In this document: in pieces, positions 33,368-45,937 of the stretch | Layout: every line of letters starts with the position of its first letter | Position numbering within the stretch: the stretch's first letter is position 1 | NCBI RefSeq assembly: GCF_900215535.1 | Contig: NZ_OCND01000002.1 | Coordinates: 1 to 64,000, forward strand | From: Pseudoxanthomonas wuyuanensis | GTDB taxonomy: Bacteria; Pseudomonadota; Gammaproteobacteria; Xanthomonadales; Xanthomonadaceae | Length of the DNA stretch: 64,000 bases | Direction: 5' to 3' | The notes under the pieces: generated by a model | Database searches by the model: none | The model's input: only the letters and a program-made list of their open reading frames with translations | What the model was told of the DNA's origin: nothing | Program-made: the position numbers and the translations under genes

Positions 33368-34372
33368 GTGATTCAACGAAGCCTGTTCGGCCATCTCGAT
33401 GGCATACCGATCCACGCGTTTGTCCTGGGCCAGCCCGATGGCCTGCAGGCTGAAGTGCTTGAGTACGGCGGCATTCTGCGCCGCCTCAGTTTCCCCGCCC
33501 GCAACGGGCGTACGGAGTTGGTGCTGGGGTTGCCCACGCTGGAAGCCTACCGGCGCGACACCGCCAACCTTGGCATCATCGTAGGACGCTTCGCCAACCG
33601 CATCGCCGGCGCGCAGTTCCAACTCGATGGCCATCGCTACCTTCTGAGCGCCAACGAAGGCCGCAATCATCTGCATGGCGGCACGCTCGGCTTCGGGCGC
33701 CGCGTCTGGCGGCGGCTGGACGGCTCGGAAACGGAACTACGCCTGGGCTATCGATCGCCGGCAGGCGAGGAAGGCTACCCCGGCACACTGGAGGTCACCG
33801 CCACGTTCCGTGTCCACCGCAACAGCATGGAACTGCTGTTCGAGGCGCATACCGATGCGCCCACACCGGTCAACCTGAGCAACCATGCCTATTTCAATCT
33901 TGCCGGCGACCCCAGGATTCCGGCCGCGCAGCAATGGCTTACCGTGCCGGCGGATCGCTACCTGCCGGTTGCCGATGCCGCGCTGATCCCGACCGGCGAA
34001 ATCGCATCGGTGACCGCGACGCCGTTCGATTTCCGTCAGCGCCGCCAGATCGGCGAGCCGGCGGACCACCCGCAGCTTGCGATAACCGCAGGCTACGACC
34101 ATTGCCTGGTGATGGAACCAGGACGGCAATGCAGCGCCGAACTGCATTCGCCGCACAGCGGCATCACCCTGCAGCTGAGCAGCAACAAGCCGGCGCTGCA
34201 GTTCTATGCCGGCCAGAAGCTGGACCAGGCGCACCCGCAGCTGGGCCACGGCATCTGCCTGGAACCGCAAAGCTTCCCCAACGCCCCCAACGAGCCGGAT
34301 TTTCCCAGCACCATCCTGCGGCCGGGGCAGGTCTACCGGCACGACATCCGCTACCTGCTGAAAAGCGATTGA
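33368..34372 (+). CDS. galM: aldose 1-epimerase (mutarotase)
   Basis: 334-residue beta-sandwich enzyme interconverting sugar anomers. Conserved residues: GRFANRIAGAQF, NHLHGG, the catalytic His in NLSNHAYFNL, GYDHCLVM, and the catalytic Glu in CLEPQSFPNAPNEPDFPST. GTG at 33368 is taken as the start because GGAG lies 6-9 bp before it and the family begins here. A far upstream ATG at 33257 would add an unrelated Arg/Ala-rich leader. In this cluster it would speed anomer exchange of released arabinose or galactose for uptake and oxidation. Confidence 0.88.
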   Translation: MIQRSLFGHLDGIPIHAFVLGQPDGLQAEVLEYGGILRRLSFPARNGRTELVLGLPTLEAYRRDTANLGIIVGRFANRIAGAQFQLDGHRYLLSANEGRNHLHGGTLGFGRRVWRRLDGSETELRLGYRSPAGEEGYPGTLEVTATFRVHRNSMELLFEAHTDAPTPVNLSNHAYFNLAGDPRIPAAQQWLTVPADRYLPVADAALIPTGEIASVTATPFDFRQRRQIGEPADHPQLAITAGYDHCLVMEPGRQCSAELHSPHSGITLQLSSNKPALQFYAGQKLDQAHPQLGHGICLEPQSFPNAPNEPDFPSTILRPGQVYRHDIRYLLKSD

Positions 34373-34404
34373 TCCCGAGTGCGGCATGGCCGGTCCGGCG
34401 CAGG

Positions 34405-37400
34405 TCAGCGCGAGCCGCCGCTTTGCCCGATCCGGTAGTAGTCGAAGTCCACACGGCCGCCTGCGGTCTTGGTCGAATAATAGAAGAGGGCGTAGCGATA
34501 ACCCATGAAGTGCGGGAAGGTGTAGGCAAGGGCCGAGGGACGGCCGATGGGGGTCCAGGATTTGCCGTCGAGGCTGTAGGAGAAGCGGGCGAATTCGGGC
34601 GCGGGCTCAAATTCGCATTCGACCTTGAGGTGAACGGTTTTGCCGGAGAGGGGAATGGAGGCGATCTCCTCGGGATGGTCGGAGTCGGCGCTCACCATGA
34701 CGAGAGATTTGGCGCCGCCGCTCATCTTTACGCCAACAAAACCATACTGTTTCTGAAAAGCGGCCAAGCCGGCCCAGTCGCCGTCTTTCATGCCGCTCAC
34801 GTCGATGCGGGTGGTGGCGGAACTGTCAGGGCCAAAGGTGCGCTGGGTGAGGGTATTGGGGGCCTCGGGCAGCGAGGAAACGATCCGGCTGGTGACCAAA
34901 CTCAGATAACCCGGGCGCTTGGTGAGCGACCAGTCGCGCGGTTCGGGATTGTGATTCCATTGCCAGGCGAGGGGCAGGTCGGGAGCACCGGGCCGGCGGT
35001 CGAATTCGTCGGAGGCGACGATGCCGGAGGCGCCTGAGACGCCCTGCCCGCCGGCGGGGATGTCGAGCGTCATCGGCACCTTGCCGTTTTCGCCGAGCAC
35101 GGGCCAGCCGTCCTTCCAGGTCACCGGCACCAGATAGGGGATGCGACCGACGGCGGCGTTGTCCTTGAAAAGATAGGCATACCATTTGCCTTCCGGGGTG
35201 TCGATGAGGCCACCCTGGGCGATACCGCGATCATCGAGCGCGATGCGGCCCTCGTAGGGACCATCGATGGCGTCGGCGCGGTGGACGATGACGGTGCGCG
35301 CCCAGCGGCTCCCGGGCGAGGCGATGTTGAAGAGGTAGTAGCGGCCGTCGATCTTGATGAGCTGCGAGCCCTCGCCATTGAGCCCGCCCAGGTCGTCGCC
35401 GAAGAGGGTGTTGACGTTTTCGATGAGGACCTTGTTGACGCCGCCGGGCTTGATTCCGGACAGATCGGGTTTCAGCTCGACGAGCGTGATGCGACCGCCG
35501 CCGTAGACCATGTAAACGCGGCCGTCGTCGTCGAAAAACAGGCTGTGGTCATGCAGCACGGGTTCGAAGCTCGTCTCTTTCCACGGGCCGCGATCCGGAT
35601 CGCGTGTGGTGTAGACGTGGGTGCGCCCGCTGGTGGCGGAGAACGTCGAGGCATGGAACACGCCGTCGTGGTAGCGCAGGCTGCTGGCCCAGGAGCCGGC
35701 ACCGTAGGCGTTCTTGCCGTTTTCGAGGCGGAGGGCTTCGTTGTCGGCGAGGGTTTCATAAGCGTAGGAGGCCATGCTCCAGTTGACCAGGTCCGTGGAC
35801 TTCATGATCGGGAGGCCCGGGCTCATGTGCATCGTCGTGCTGCTCATGTAGTAGGTTTTTCCTACGCGGATGATGGCGATGTCCGGGACGTCGGCCCAGA
35901 TAAGTGGATTGTGGGCAGGATCCGCCGGTGCTGCCGGAAGGGGCTCAGACGCGACAGAGGCACTGTCCGCGGCCAGGTCGCGCTGGGAAAATTGCCAGTG
36001 ATCGAACTTGAACAGTTCTTCGCCGGCCGCGCCGCGGAACACGAAGAAGAGATCGTTGATGCCGGAGGCTCCGGAGATCCGGGCTGATTGCGGCTTCCAT
36101 TCGCCGCCGGTTCCCGAGACCGGCAGCGTGCCGATCAACTGGCCATCGAGTTTGCCAAGACGAATCTCGATCTTCGCCCCGGTGGCCTGCTTGGCCTTGG
36201 CCGTGCTGGAGAGGCTGGCCGTGAAGGCGCGCGCGCCGGTTGCGCCGAAATCGACATTGCGCAACCGGATGTGGTCCCCATCGTGGATGTCTCGTACATT
36301 CTGGCCGCCGGCGCTGCTGGGCTCGATCTTGACGCCGGAAGACCAAGCGATGGTCTCGGCTTCGACCCGCAGGTAGGGATCGAGCGTGGCGATCGGTGCC
36401 GGCCCTTCCTTGGTTGGCTGCACCATCGGGACCGAGCCATCCGGGTTGAACGTCAACTCATCGACGGCCACCGAACGCTTGAAGCCGTCGCCTCCCGGAA
36501 GTTCGGCGTTGTGGTAGAAGAGGTAGGTCTTGCCCTTGTAGTCGATCACGCCCGGGTGGTTGGTGAAGGCGTTTTGCGGGACCATGACGACACCGCCGTA
36601 GGTCCACGGGCCTTCAGGTGTGGGGCCGGTGGAGTAGGCGAGATGCTCGGGGAGCGGACCCCCGGCAAAAAACAGGTAATTGAGATTCTTGCGCTTATAG
36701 AGCCAGGGACCCTCTTCGTATGACGTGCCGCGCAAAGCAGGCTTTGGCAGCGTAGTGCCTTGCGTGTCCGGAGGGTTGCGCTCGCCCAAGGCCTTGACGG
36801 TCATCGGATGGCGGATGATGCCGTTCTCCCCGACGCTGGTGTCGTAGGAAATCATGTCCTTGTTGAGCTTCACCGACCACAGATTGGGATTGCCCCAGTA
36901 AAGGTAGGCCTGGCCGTTGTCGTCGATGTAAACGGTCGGATCGATGCTGTCGTATAGGCCGCCGGCATGGCCGGCGATCAGCGGTTTCTTGAGGGGATCG
37001 GTGTAGGGCCCGAGCGGATTATCCGCCACCAGCACGCCGATGCCCCGGCCTTGCACCGGGCCGTAGAGATACCATTTGCCATCCCGCTCGATCGCCTGGG
37101 GAGCCCAGGCGCCGTTGTCAAAACCGTCCCAGCCGGAGATCTCCTTGGCGGCCCAGGGGAAGTCCCGGAGCGAGGCGACCGCGCCGTGCTGGGTCCAGTT
37201 CACCATGTCGGTCGTCGTGGCGAGCACCCAGTCCTTCATGTTGAAGTTGTTGGGCTCCCCGACGTCTTCGTCGTGGCTGGAAAACAGGTAGAGCGTGCCG
37301 TCATGGACCATGGGGGCCGGGTCGGCGGTGTACATCGTTTGAATAACCGGGTTGAGCGCGAGTGACGTCGCCGGCAGTGCAGCCAACGCGGACAAGAGAA

Positions 37401-37428
37401 CGACAGCGGAGCGGGTTGTTTTCTTCAT
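34405..37428 (-). CDS. two-module GH43 arabinosidase/xylosidase with central carbohydrate-binding domain
   Basis: 1007-residue exported protein (signal MKKTTRSAVVLL...SLAL). First GH43 propeller about 26-345: TADPAPMVHDG (base Asp), SIDPTVYIDD and YEEGPWLYKR (acid Glu). A beta-sandwich of CBM6 type (about 355-480: YLRVEAETIAWSSG, IRLRNVDFGA) follows. Second GH43 about 495-800: WADVPDIAIIRVG, HDHSLFFDDDG and NGEGSQLIKIDGRYY. A concanavalin-like C-terminal domain (820-1000, FDRRPGAPDLPLAWQWNHNPEP...) ends it. All catalytic carboxylates are present in both modules. Codon use looks less GC-rich than in neighbouring genes, hinting at transfer. Only the ATG at 37428 fits the signal peptide; no good ribosome-binding site is seen. 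Confidence 0.87.
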   Translation of the reverse strand: MKKTTRSAVVLLSALAALPATSLALNPVIQTMYTADPAPMVHDGTLYLFSSHDEDVGEPNNFNMKDWVLATTTDMVNWTQHGAVASLRDFPWAAKEISGWDGFDNGAWAPQAIERDGKWYLYGPVQGRGIGVLVADNPLGPYTDPLKKPLIAGHAGGLYDSIDPTVYIDDNGQAYLYWGNPNLWSVKLNKDMISYDTSVGENGIIRHPMTVKALGERNPPDTQGTTLPKPALRGTSYEEGPWLYKRKNLNYLFFAGGPLPEHLAYSTGPTPEGPWTYGGVVMVPQNAFTNHPGVIDYKGKTYLFYHNAELPGGDGFKRSVAVDELTFNPDGSVPMVQPTKEGPAPIATLDPYLRVEAETIAWSSGVKIEPSSAGGQNVRDIHDGDHIRLRNVDFGATGARAFTASLSSTAKAKQATGAKIEIRLGKLDGQLIGTLPVSGTGGEWKPQSARISGASGINDLFFVFRGAAGEELFKFDHWQFSQRDLAADSASVASEPLPAAPADPAHNPLIWADVPDIAIIRVGKTYYMSSTTMHMSPGLPIMKSTDLVNWSMASYAYETLADNEALRLENGKNAYGAGSWASSLRYHDGVFHASTFSATSGRTHVYTTRDPDRGPWKETSFEPVLHDHSLFFDDDGRVYMVYGGGRITLVELKPDLSGIKPGGVNKVLIENVNTLFGDDLGGLNGEGSQLIKIDGRYYLFNIASPGSRWARTVIVHRADAIDGPYEGRIALDDRGIAQGGLIDTPEGKWYAYLFKDNAAVGRIPYLVPVTWKDGWPVLGENGKVPMTLDIPAGGQGVSGASGIVASDEFDRRPGAPDLPLAWQWNHNPEPRDWSLTKRPGYLSLVTSRIVSSLPEAPNTLTQRTFGPDSSATTRIDVSGMKDGDWAGLAAFQKQYGFVGVKMSGGAKSLVMVSADSDHPEEIASIPLSGKTVHLKVECEFEPAPEFARFSYSLDGKSWTPIGRPSALAYTFPHFMGYRYALFYYSTKTAGGRVDFDYYRIGQSGGSR

Positions 37429-37508
37429 GAGGAGTTGAGCGTCCAAAAGCGGATACAAGATGTGCGTTCGCGTTCGGGGCGCGCATGCTGAAGGTGACCG
37501 CGAGGCGA

Positions 37509-39064
<1,556 letters not shown>

Positions 39065-39068
<4 letters not shown>

Positions 39069-40138
39069 TTCTTGCACAACTCGCTGATGGCATTGGGCGC
39101 GGTGGCGCTGATCACACCCAGCCGATAGGGTAGTTCGATGTATTCGTACTTCTTGTCTTTTTCCATGTCCAAGCCCTGGTAGAGGAATCTCAGCGGCTGG
39201 CAGGGGTCGATGCTCAGCGTCTGGTCGACGCCGTCGCGGATCAGTTCGCCATGGGATACGCCTTCGGACCAGATCCGGCCGTTGAACTTGACGTTTTCTG
39301 CGCCAGCGAACATGTTCATCCTGGCGTCGGCAGTGGGTTGCCACTTGCCGTCCAGGCGATCGGCTGTCCAGGCCCGGAAGTACCTGCCGTTGGGCCCGAT
39401 CGCTTCGATCAGCGTCAAGTACTGGTTGGTGCCGGTGATCTTGTAGGTGTTGCTCGCCTCGAACATGTCCTCGCGCTTTTCCTTCATGACGATAACCGGC
39501 TCGGAGAAGCCATGGGGGAAGCGCTCCACCGTTGTTTCACCGCGGAAGAAGCTGCCGTGGTCGTCGGTGAAGAACAGATGGCACTTCTTGTCGTCGCAGA
39601 TGTTCCAGAAGTCCAGCCAGGCCGCCTTGCCCTTGGCGTCCTTGATGCTTTCCGGGATGGTCGGGTAGAAGGGCTGCGGCGCCGTCCATGAGCCGGGATC
39701 GGCCAGGTTCCTGGTCGTGGAATACAACGGGTCGCCGCCTTGGTAGATCAGATACCAGAGCTTTTGCGGCGCGAAATAGAAAACCTGCGGCGCTGCGCGG
39801 TAACCCGGCCCGATGGGGGACTGGTCGAGCATGAACAGGGGCGCCTTCGGCGCTTCGTCCCAATCGGCAAAGCTCGTATAGGCCATGCCCCAGCCCGTTA
39901 CCGCGGCCGTGGTCATGAAAACATGGTATCGGTTGTCGTGGTAGACGATGGTCGGGTCTTTGACACCATGGATATCCTTGGCATCGGCGGGAGGCTTGAT
40001 CAGGGGCTCGCCGGATTTCCATTCAAAAGGTTTGGCGCGAGTCGCGGGTTCCGCCGCATGAGCGAGCGTGCTCAATGCCAGGCATGACGCAAACCAGAGT
40101 GAATTGAACCCGGCAAAGGAGGATTTGTAGTTGTGCAT
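39065..40138 (-). CDS. alpha-L-arabinofuranosidase, GH62
   Basis: 357-residue exported enzyme (signal up to LSTLAHA). The GH62 five-bladed propeller shows HGVKDPTIVYHDNRYHVFMT (base Asp), WFLIYQ-type strand KLWYLIYQGGDP, DFWNICDDKKCHLFFTDDHGSFFR (pKa Asp), EASNTYKI (acid Glu), FRAWTADRLDGKW and GELIRDG. GH62 enzymes specifically release arabinofuranose from singly substituted arabinoxylan. First gene of the GH62-GH51 pair. Start ATG at 40138 gives the best signal peptide; 40150 is an alternative. Confidence 0.92.
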
Positions 40139-40546
40139 AACTTCAACCATTGATGTCTACAGGGATTCGGCAGCAAAAAGGGGTGTCAAGACAATTAGTC
40201 TCGGCCGGCGACCACCCTGCCCGGCGCAGCCTCGGGAAGTTGTCCCTGGCACCTTTTTTGCGGTTCCGCTACGCCACCAGCTGGCGTTCCAGGGCTTCGC
40301 GTTGCCGGCTGCTGTCGTTGTGTCACGAGCTGTCATGGTTCAACCTCAAGGCGAAGCATAGGCAGGCACGTCGTGTCATATCCAATGAATTGTTCAGCGC
40401 GAGCGATAACGTTTTTGCGGCCTAGAAGGTTCCAGGTTCACTCACGCTGGATGGGACGCGGTCGCCCACGCGGACGGGCCACCGTGCACTGTCCGGCCAT
40501 GGCGCCGAAAACGCGGCCGTAGTGGTCACGCGGGAAGGTTTCAAGA
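40139..40546. other. intergenic region upstream of the GH62-GH51 pair
   Basis: About 400 bp with no supported gene. It must hold the promoter of the arabinofuranosidase pair (minus). GAGCGATAACGTTTTTGC at 40401-40418 resembles a LacI-type half operator. Short open frames on the minus strand (40438-40626, ending GRPRPIQRE) are not recognisable and may be a gene remnant. Confidence 0.4.
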
Positions 40547-41140
40547 GTGATCTTGGGCGTATCGGGCCTGCCAGTGGTAGGCAGCCCCGGTCTGAATGTA
40601 TTCCGCGATGATCTTGCGGGCGCCATCGCAATGGTGGCCAGCGAACGCGCTGCTCATCTTTCAAGCATTGATAAGAGACTGACGGTGCGGGTCGGCTACG
40701 TCAATGGTCGGGAGAGCTACAAGTTTTCTGCGGCAAAGCCAAGTGATGAATTTGTGGCAGAGCTCGTGATCCAGCCTGTCCAGCAGAAGGCCAACGTCGA
40801 AAATTTGCGAGACGCTATCAATTACGGCGTGCCGGTTGAGTTTGACGCTGCCGAGTTCCGAATGACGGGATCGCCTCTGTTCGATGAGATCGGAACAGGG
40901 CGCGGGTTGACCGGCCGCATTTCCATGCGGCCTCTCCGTAACGAAGCAGTGCAGGTAACCCTGATTCCGGGGGACAGATACAGTCTTACGGCGCCGTCGG
41001 TTCGGATCAACTCAAAGCTTTACCGAGGCGCCAAAGGGCTTGCGGTGCTCAGCGACGGCGAGCAGCTACCACTGAGCTTGCGGGCCGAATTTGATCCCAG
41101 CGAGGGTGGAACAAAGGCGAACATCAGTCTGTCCATTTAA
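40547..41140 (+). CDS. uncharacterised protein
   Basis: 197-residue predicted soluble protein of no family that I recognise. The start is uncertain: GTG at 40547 has GGAAGG upstream, and ATG at 40631 (MVASERAAHL) is the alternative. The second half is rich in beta-strand-like segments (VPVEFDAAEFRM, GRISMRPLRNEAVQVTLIPG, LPLSLRAEFDP). Base composition is lower in GC than the flanking genes. The frame after its stop is continued by the next ORF in another phase, so the pair may be one frameshifted gene. Confidence 0.5.
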   Translation: MILGVSGLPVVGSPGLNVFRDDLAGAIAMVASERAAHLSSIDKRLTVRVGYVNGRESYKFSAAKPSDEFVAELVIQPVQQKANVENLRDAINYGVPVEFDAAEFRMTGSPLFDEIGTGRGLTGRISMRPLRNEAVQVTLIPGDRYSLTAPSVRINSKLYRGAKGLAVLSDGEQLPLSLRAEFDPSEGGTKANISLSI

Positions 41141-41160
41141 CACCTCTGGATACCTTTCCA

Positions 41161-41703
41161 GTGGTCCTCGCCAGCCTTTCAGCGCTCACCGGCTTCGCGG
41201 AGTGGTTTGAGCAAGCTACTGTAAAGCGGTCGGTATGGCTTTGCTTCGACTTTCAGGTAGCACGAGTACCTAAAGTTCTCGGTGAATCCGAGATCTCGCA
41301 GATGTTCCCGGTCTTTGGTCATTTGGCATATCTGTCGAAACTGCACGCAATCGCAAAGTTCTGCGCGTCAGGCTTCCAGCTTCCCGCCTCGTATGAGTTG
41401 TCGGATCAAGAGCTTGACGAGATAGATACGGTTTACTCGATTCTACGAGGGGATCGAGTCGAGATTGGGCTGCAATCGATGCAGTTCGACCCGCAACGCG
41501 AATTTGATGGGGGCTGCGGAGATTTTTTTGCCACCACGGAACTGGTCTTGATGGTTCTTGGCAAGGAAGTAGGGACCTTTCCTGTCGCCATTCAGCTTAA
41601 CGGCTTCGCTTTGATGCCGGGAAGCGACCAGTTCAGCTGGAAGCTTCAGCGTAGCGAAGGTTCACAGTCGCTGCTTTGCTACGACGAAGGCCCTCGCTCG
41701 TAA
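41161..41703 (+). CDS. uncharacterised protein, possibly 3' part of a frameshifted gene
   Basis: 180 codons from a GTG with no ribosome-binding site. The frame is open upstream of the GTG, overlapping the end of the previous ORF (reading HLTPLDTFPV), which suggests that the two were once joined. Content: FAEWFEQATVKRSVWLCFDF, LDEIDTVYSILRGDRVEIGL, FFATTELVLMVLGKEVG. No recognisable domain. Lower GC than the neighbourhood, and next to a tRNA gene, a common landing site for foreign DNA. Confidence 0.45.
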   Translation: MVLASLSALTGFAEWFEQATVKRSVWLCFDFQVARVPKVLGESEISQMFPVFGHLAYLSKLHAIAKFCASGFQLPASYELSDQELDEIDTVYSILRGDRVEIGLQSMQFDPQREFDGGCGDFFATTELVLMVLGKEVGTFPVAIQLNGFALMPGSDQFSWKLQRSEGSQSLLCYDEGPRS

Positions 41704-41752
41704 GCCGCCATAAAGCCGGCTCCCAACCAGCCAGCTCGCTCCAACAAGCACC

Positions 41753-41782
41753 CACAAAAAAACCGCCACGCGGGCGGTTTTC
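41753..41782 (-). terminator. terminator of the tRNA-Met gene
   Basis: On the minus strand AAAACCGCC-cgcgt-GGCGGTTTT forms a 9-bp stem followed by a T-run (seven T in all). It lies 29 bp after the tRNA 3' end. Confidence 0.85.
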
Positions 41783-41810
41783 TCTACAACATTGATTCCC
41801 AAGGGAATCA

Positions 41811-41887
41811 TGGTGGCTATGGGTGGACTCGAACCACCGACCCCAGCATTATGAGTGCTGTGCTCTAACCGGCTGAGCTACATAGCC
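41811..41887 (-). tRNA. tRNA-Met (CAT), elongator
   Basis: 77-nt cloverleaf with encoded CCA. The acceptor GGCTATG pairs with CATAGCC, the D-arm holds AGCTCAGCCGGTTAGAGC, the anticodon loop ACTCATAAT carries CAT, and the T-arm GGTTCGAGTCC is standard. The first base pair G-C and the D-loop fit elongator rather than initiator tRNA-Met. Confidence 0.95.
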
Positions 41888-42007
41888 GCAAATGGAACCG
41901 CGTATTTTTCCTTCCCTTCGGCCGCCTGTCAATCCTTGAGTGCGCGCTTGTGGGCCGGTCGCGGCCGTGGCACAGTCCGGGACAGTAGATTTTCAGGAGT
42001 CCGCATC

Positions 42008-42610
42008 GTGATCGATCCGGACGGCTACCGACCTAACGTGGGCATCGTGTTGATGCGTCCGGATGGCCGGGTGTTCTGGGCGCGCCGGGTGCGCCGGGAC
42101 GGCTGGCAGTTCCCCCAGGGCGGCATGAACACCGATGAGACGCCGGTCGAGGCCATGTACCGCGAGTTGCGTGAAGAAACCGGTCTGTTGCCCGAGCACG
42201 TCGAAGTGCTTGGCGCCACTCCCGGCTGGCTGCGCTATCGGCTGCCGCACCGCGCCATCCGCCGCAACGAGCGCCATGTCTGCATCGGCCAGAAGCAGGT
42301 CTGGTTCCTGCTGCGGCTGGTCGGCGATGAGGCCCATCTGCGCCTGGACGCCACCGAAACCCCCGAATTCGACCACTGGCGCTGGGTGGATTTCTGGTAC
42401 CCGCTGGAGCATGTGGTCGTTTTCAAGCGCCATGTCTATGCGCGGGCGCTGAACCACCTGGCCCCGTTCGCCCGTGGCGTGGCCGGTAACCAGGCCGTCC
42501 CGCAGGCGTTGCCGGACCTGCGGCTGGGCGAACCGTCCCGGGGCCGCCCGCGGCCGCGAAACCGGCCGCCGCGTAAACGCGGCCAGGGCACCGAAGCCGG
42601 CAACAATTGA
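42008..42610 (+). CDS. rppH: RNA pyrophosphohydrolase
   Basis: 200-residue Nudix enzyme that removes pyrophosphate from the 5' end of mRNA and so triggers decay. The GTG at 42008 ([16 protein letters not shown], the family N-terminus) follows AGGAG at 41995-41999. The Nudix box is complete: [20 protein letters not shown] followed by [16 protein letters not shown] and [11 protein letters not shown] are typical RppH segments. The last 40 residues are an Arg/Pro-rich tail ([16 protein letters not shown]), probably RNA-binding, longer than in E. coli. Confidence 0.93.
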   Translation: MIDPDGYRPNVGIVLMRPDGRVFWARRVRRDGWQFPQGGMNTDETPVEAMYRELREETGLLPEHVEVLGATPGWLRYRLPHRAIRRNERHVCIGQKQVWFLLRLVGDEAHLRLDATETPEFDHWRWVDFWYPLEHVVVFKRHVYARALNHLAPFARGVAGNQAVPQALPDLRLGEPSRGRPRPRNRPPRKRGQGTEAGNN

Positions 42611-42627
42611 CAATCATTCGCATTCGC
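42607..42627. promoter_or_regulatory. probable Fur box upstream of bfd
   Basis: TGACAATCATTCGCA (42608-42622) matches the core TGATAATNATTATCA at 12 of 15 positions. It lies about 55 bp before bfd, a classic Fur-repressed gene. Confidence 0.65.
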
Positions 42628-42676
42628 GATGGAATAGCCCCCAGGCCAACCCGGCCTGCCGCCCGCTCCCGCCACC

Positions 42677-42886
42677 GTGTACGTCTGCATCTGCAACGGA
42701 GTCACCGAACGCCAGATCCGCGAGGCCGCCGCCAGCGGCTGCCGCAGCGTGGCGGAACTGACCATGCGTACCGGTTGCGGCGCCAACTGCGGCACCTGCC
42801 TGGACACTGCGGCGGCGCTGCTGGAACCGTCCCAGGGCGATAGCGGCAACCGTTTCCCCATCCTGAACCTGTCCCAGGCCGCCTGA
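42677..42886 (+). CDS. bfd: bacterioferritin-associated ferredoxin
   Basis: 69-residue [2Fe-2S] protein that reduces ferric iron in bacterioferritin and so mobilises it. Cluster ligands are seen in YVCICNG (C-x-C near the N-terminus) and GANCGTC (C-x2-C). ERQIREAAASGCRSVAEL is the conserved BFD helix region. GTG start. Directly upstream of bfr with a probable Fur box before it, so likely induced in iron shortage. Confidence 0.93.
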   Translation: MYVCICNGVTERQIREAAASGCRSVAELTMRTGCGANCGTCLDTAAALLEPSQGDSGNRFPILNLSQAA

Positions 42887-43025
42887 GCCTTCCGCGCGCC
42901 GCATTGCCGCGGGCGAAGCGGCGCGCGCCGACGCGAGCGCCACGAAGTGAACACGATTCGCGTTACGCCATGTGGCAGGCGAAGGGGTTAACCTGCCGCC
43001 GTCCCCCGCAACCCGGAACATGGCC

Positions 43026-43468
43026 ATGAAAGGCGACGCCAAAGTCATCGAATTCCTGAACAAGGCGCTCTACAACGAGCTGACCGCGATCAACCAGTAC
43101 TTCCTGCACGCCAAGATGCTGAAGAACTGGGGCCTGAAGGAACTGGCCGAACATGAGTACAAGGAATCGATCGACGAGATGAAGCACGCGGACAAGCTGT
43201 CCGAGCGGATCCTGTTCCTGGACGGCCTGCCCAACTTCCAGACCCTGGGCAAGTTGCGCATCGGCGAAAACCCGCGCGAGCTGCTGGAATGCGATCTGGC
43301 GTTGGAGATGGAAGGCGTGCCGCTGCTGCGCGAGGCGATCCAGTACTGCGAAGGCGTCAGCGACTATGTCAGCCGCCAGCTGTTCGCCGACATCCTGGAT
43401 TCGGAAGAAGAGCACATCGACTGGCTGGAAACCCAGCTGTCGCTGATCGACCGTATCGGCGAACCGAA

Positions 43469-43496
<28 letters not shown>
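43026..43496 (+). CDS. bfr: bacterioferritin
   Basis: 156-residue 24-mer heme-containing iron store. Ferroxidase ligands are all visible: Glu in [14 protein letters not shown], Glu and His in [10 protein letters not shown], Glu in LALEMEG, and Glu and His in [10 protein letters not shown]; the Met of DEMKH is the heme ligand. Start MKGDAK is the family N-terminus with GGA eight bases upstream; ATG six bases earlier is possible. The last 28 bp overlap the 3' end of the convergent histidine kinase gene. Confidence 0.95.

Positions 43497-45936
<2,440 letters not shown>

Positions 45937-45937
<1 letters not shown>

Noticed and set aside
40398-40411. Possible xyl-box (TGGTAGCGCTAACA type) upstream of GH62
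   Set aside because: Only 9 of 14 positions match and there is no second site. Too weak to call an operator.
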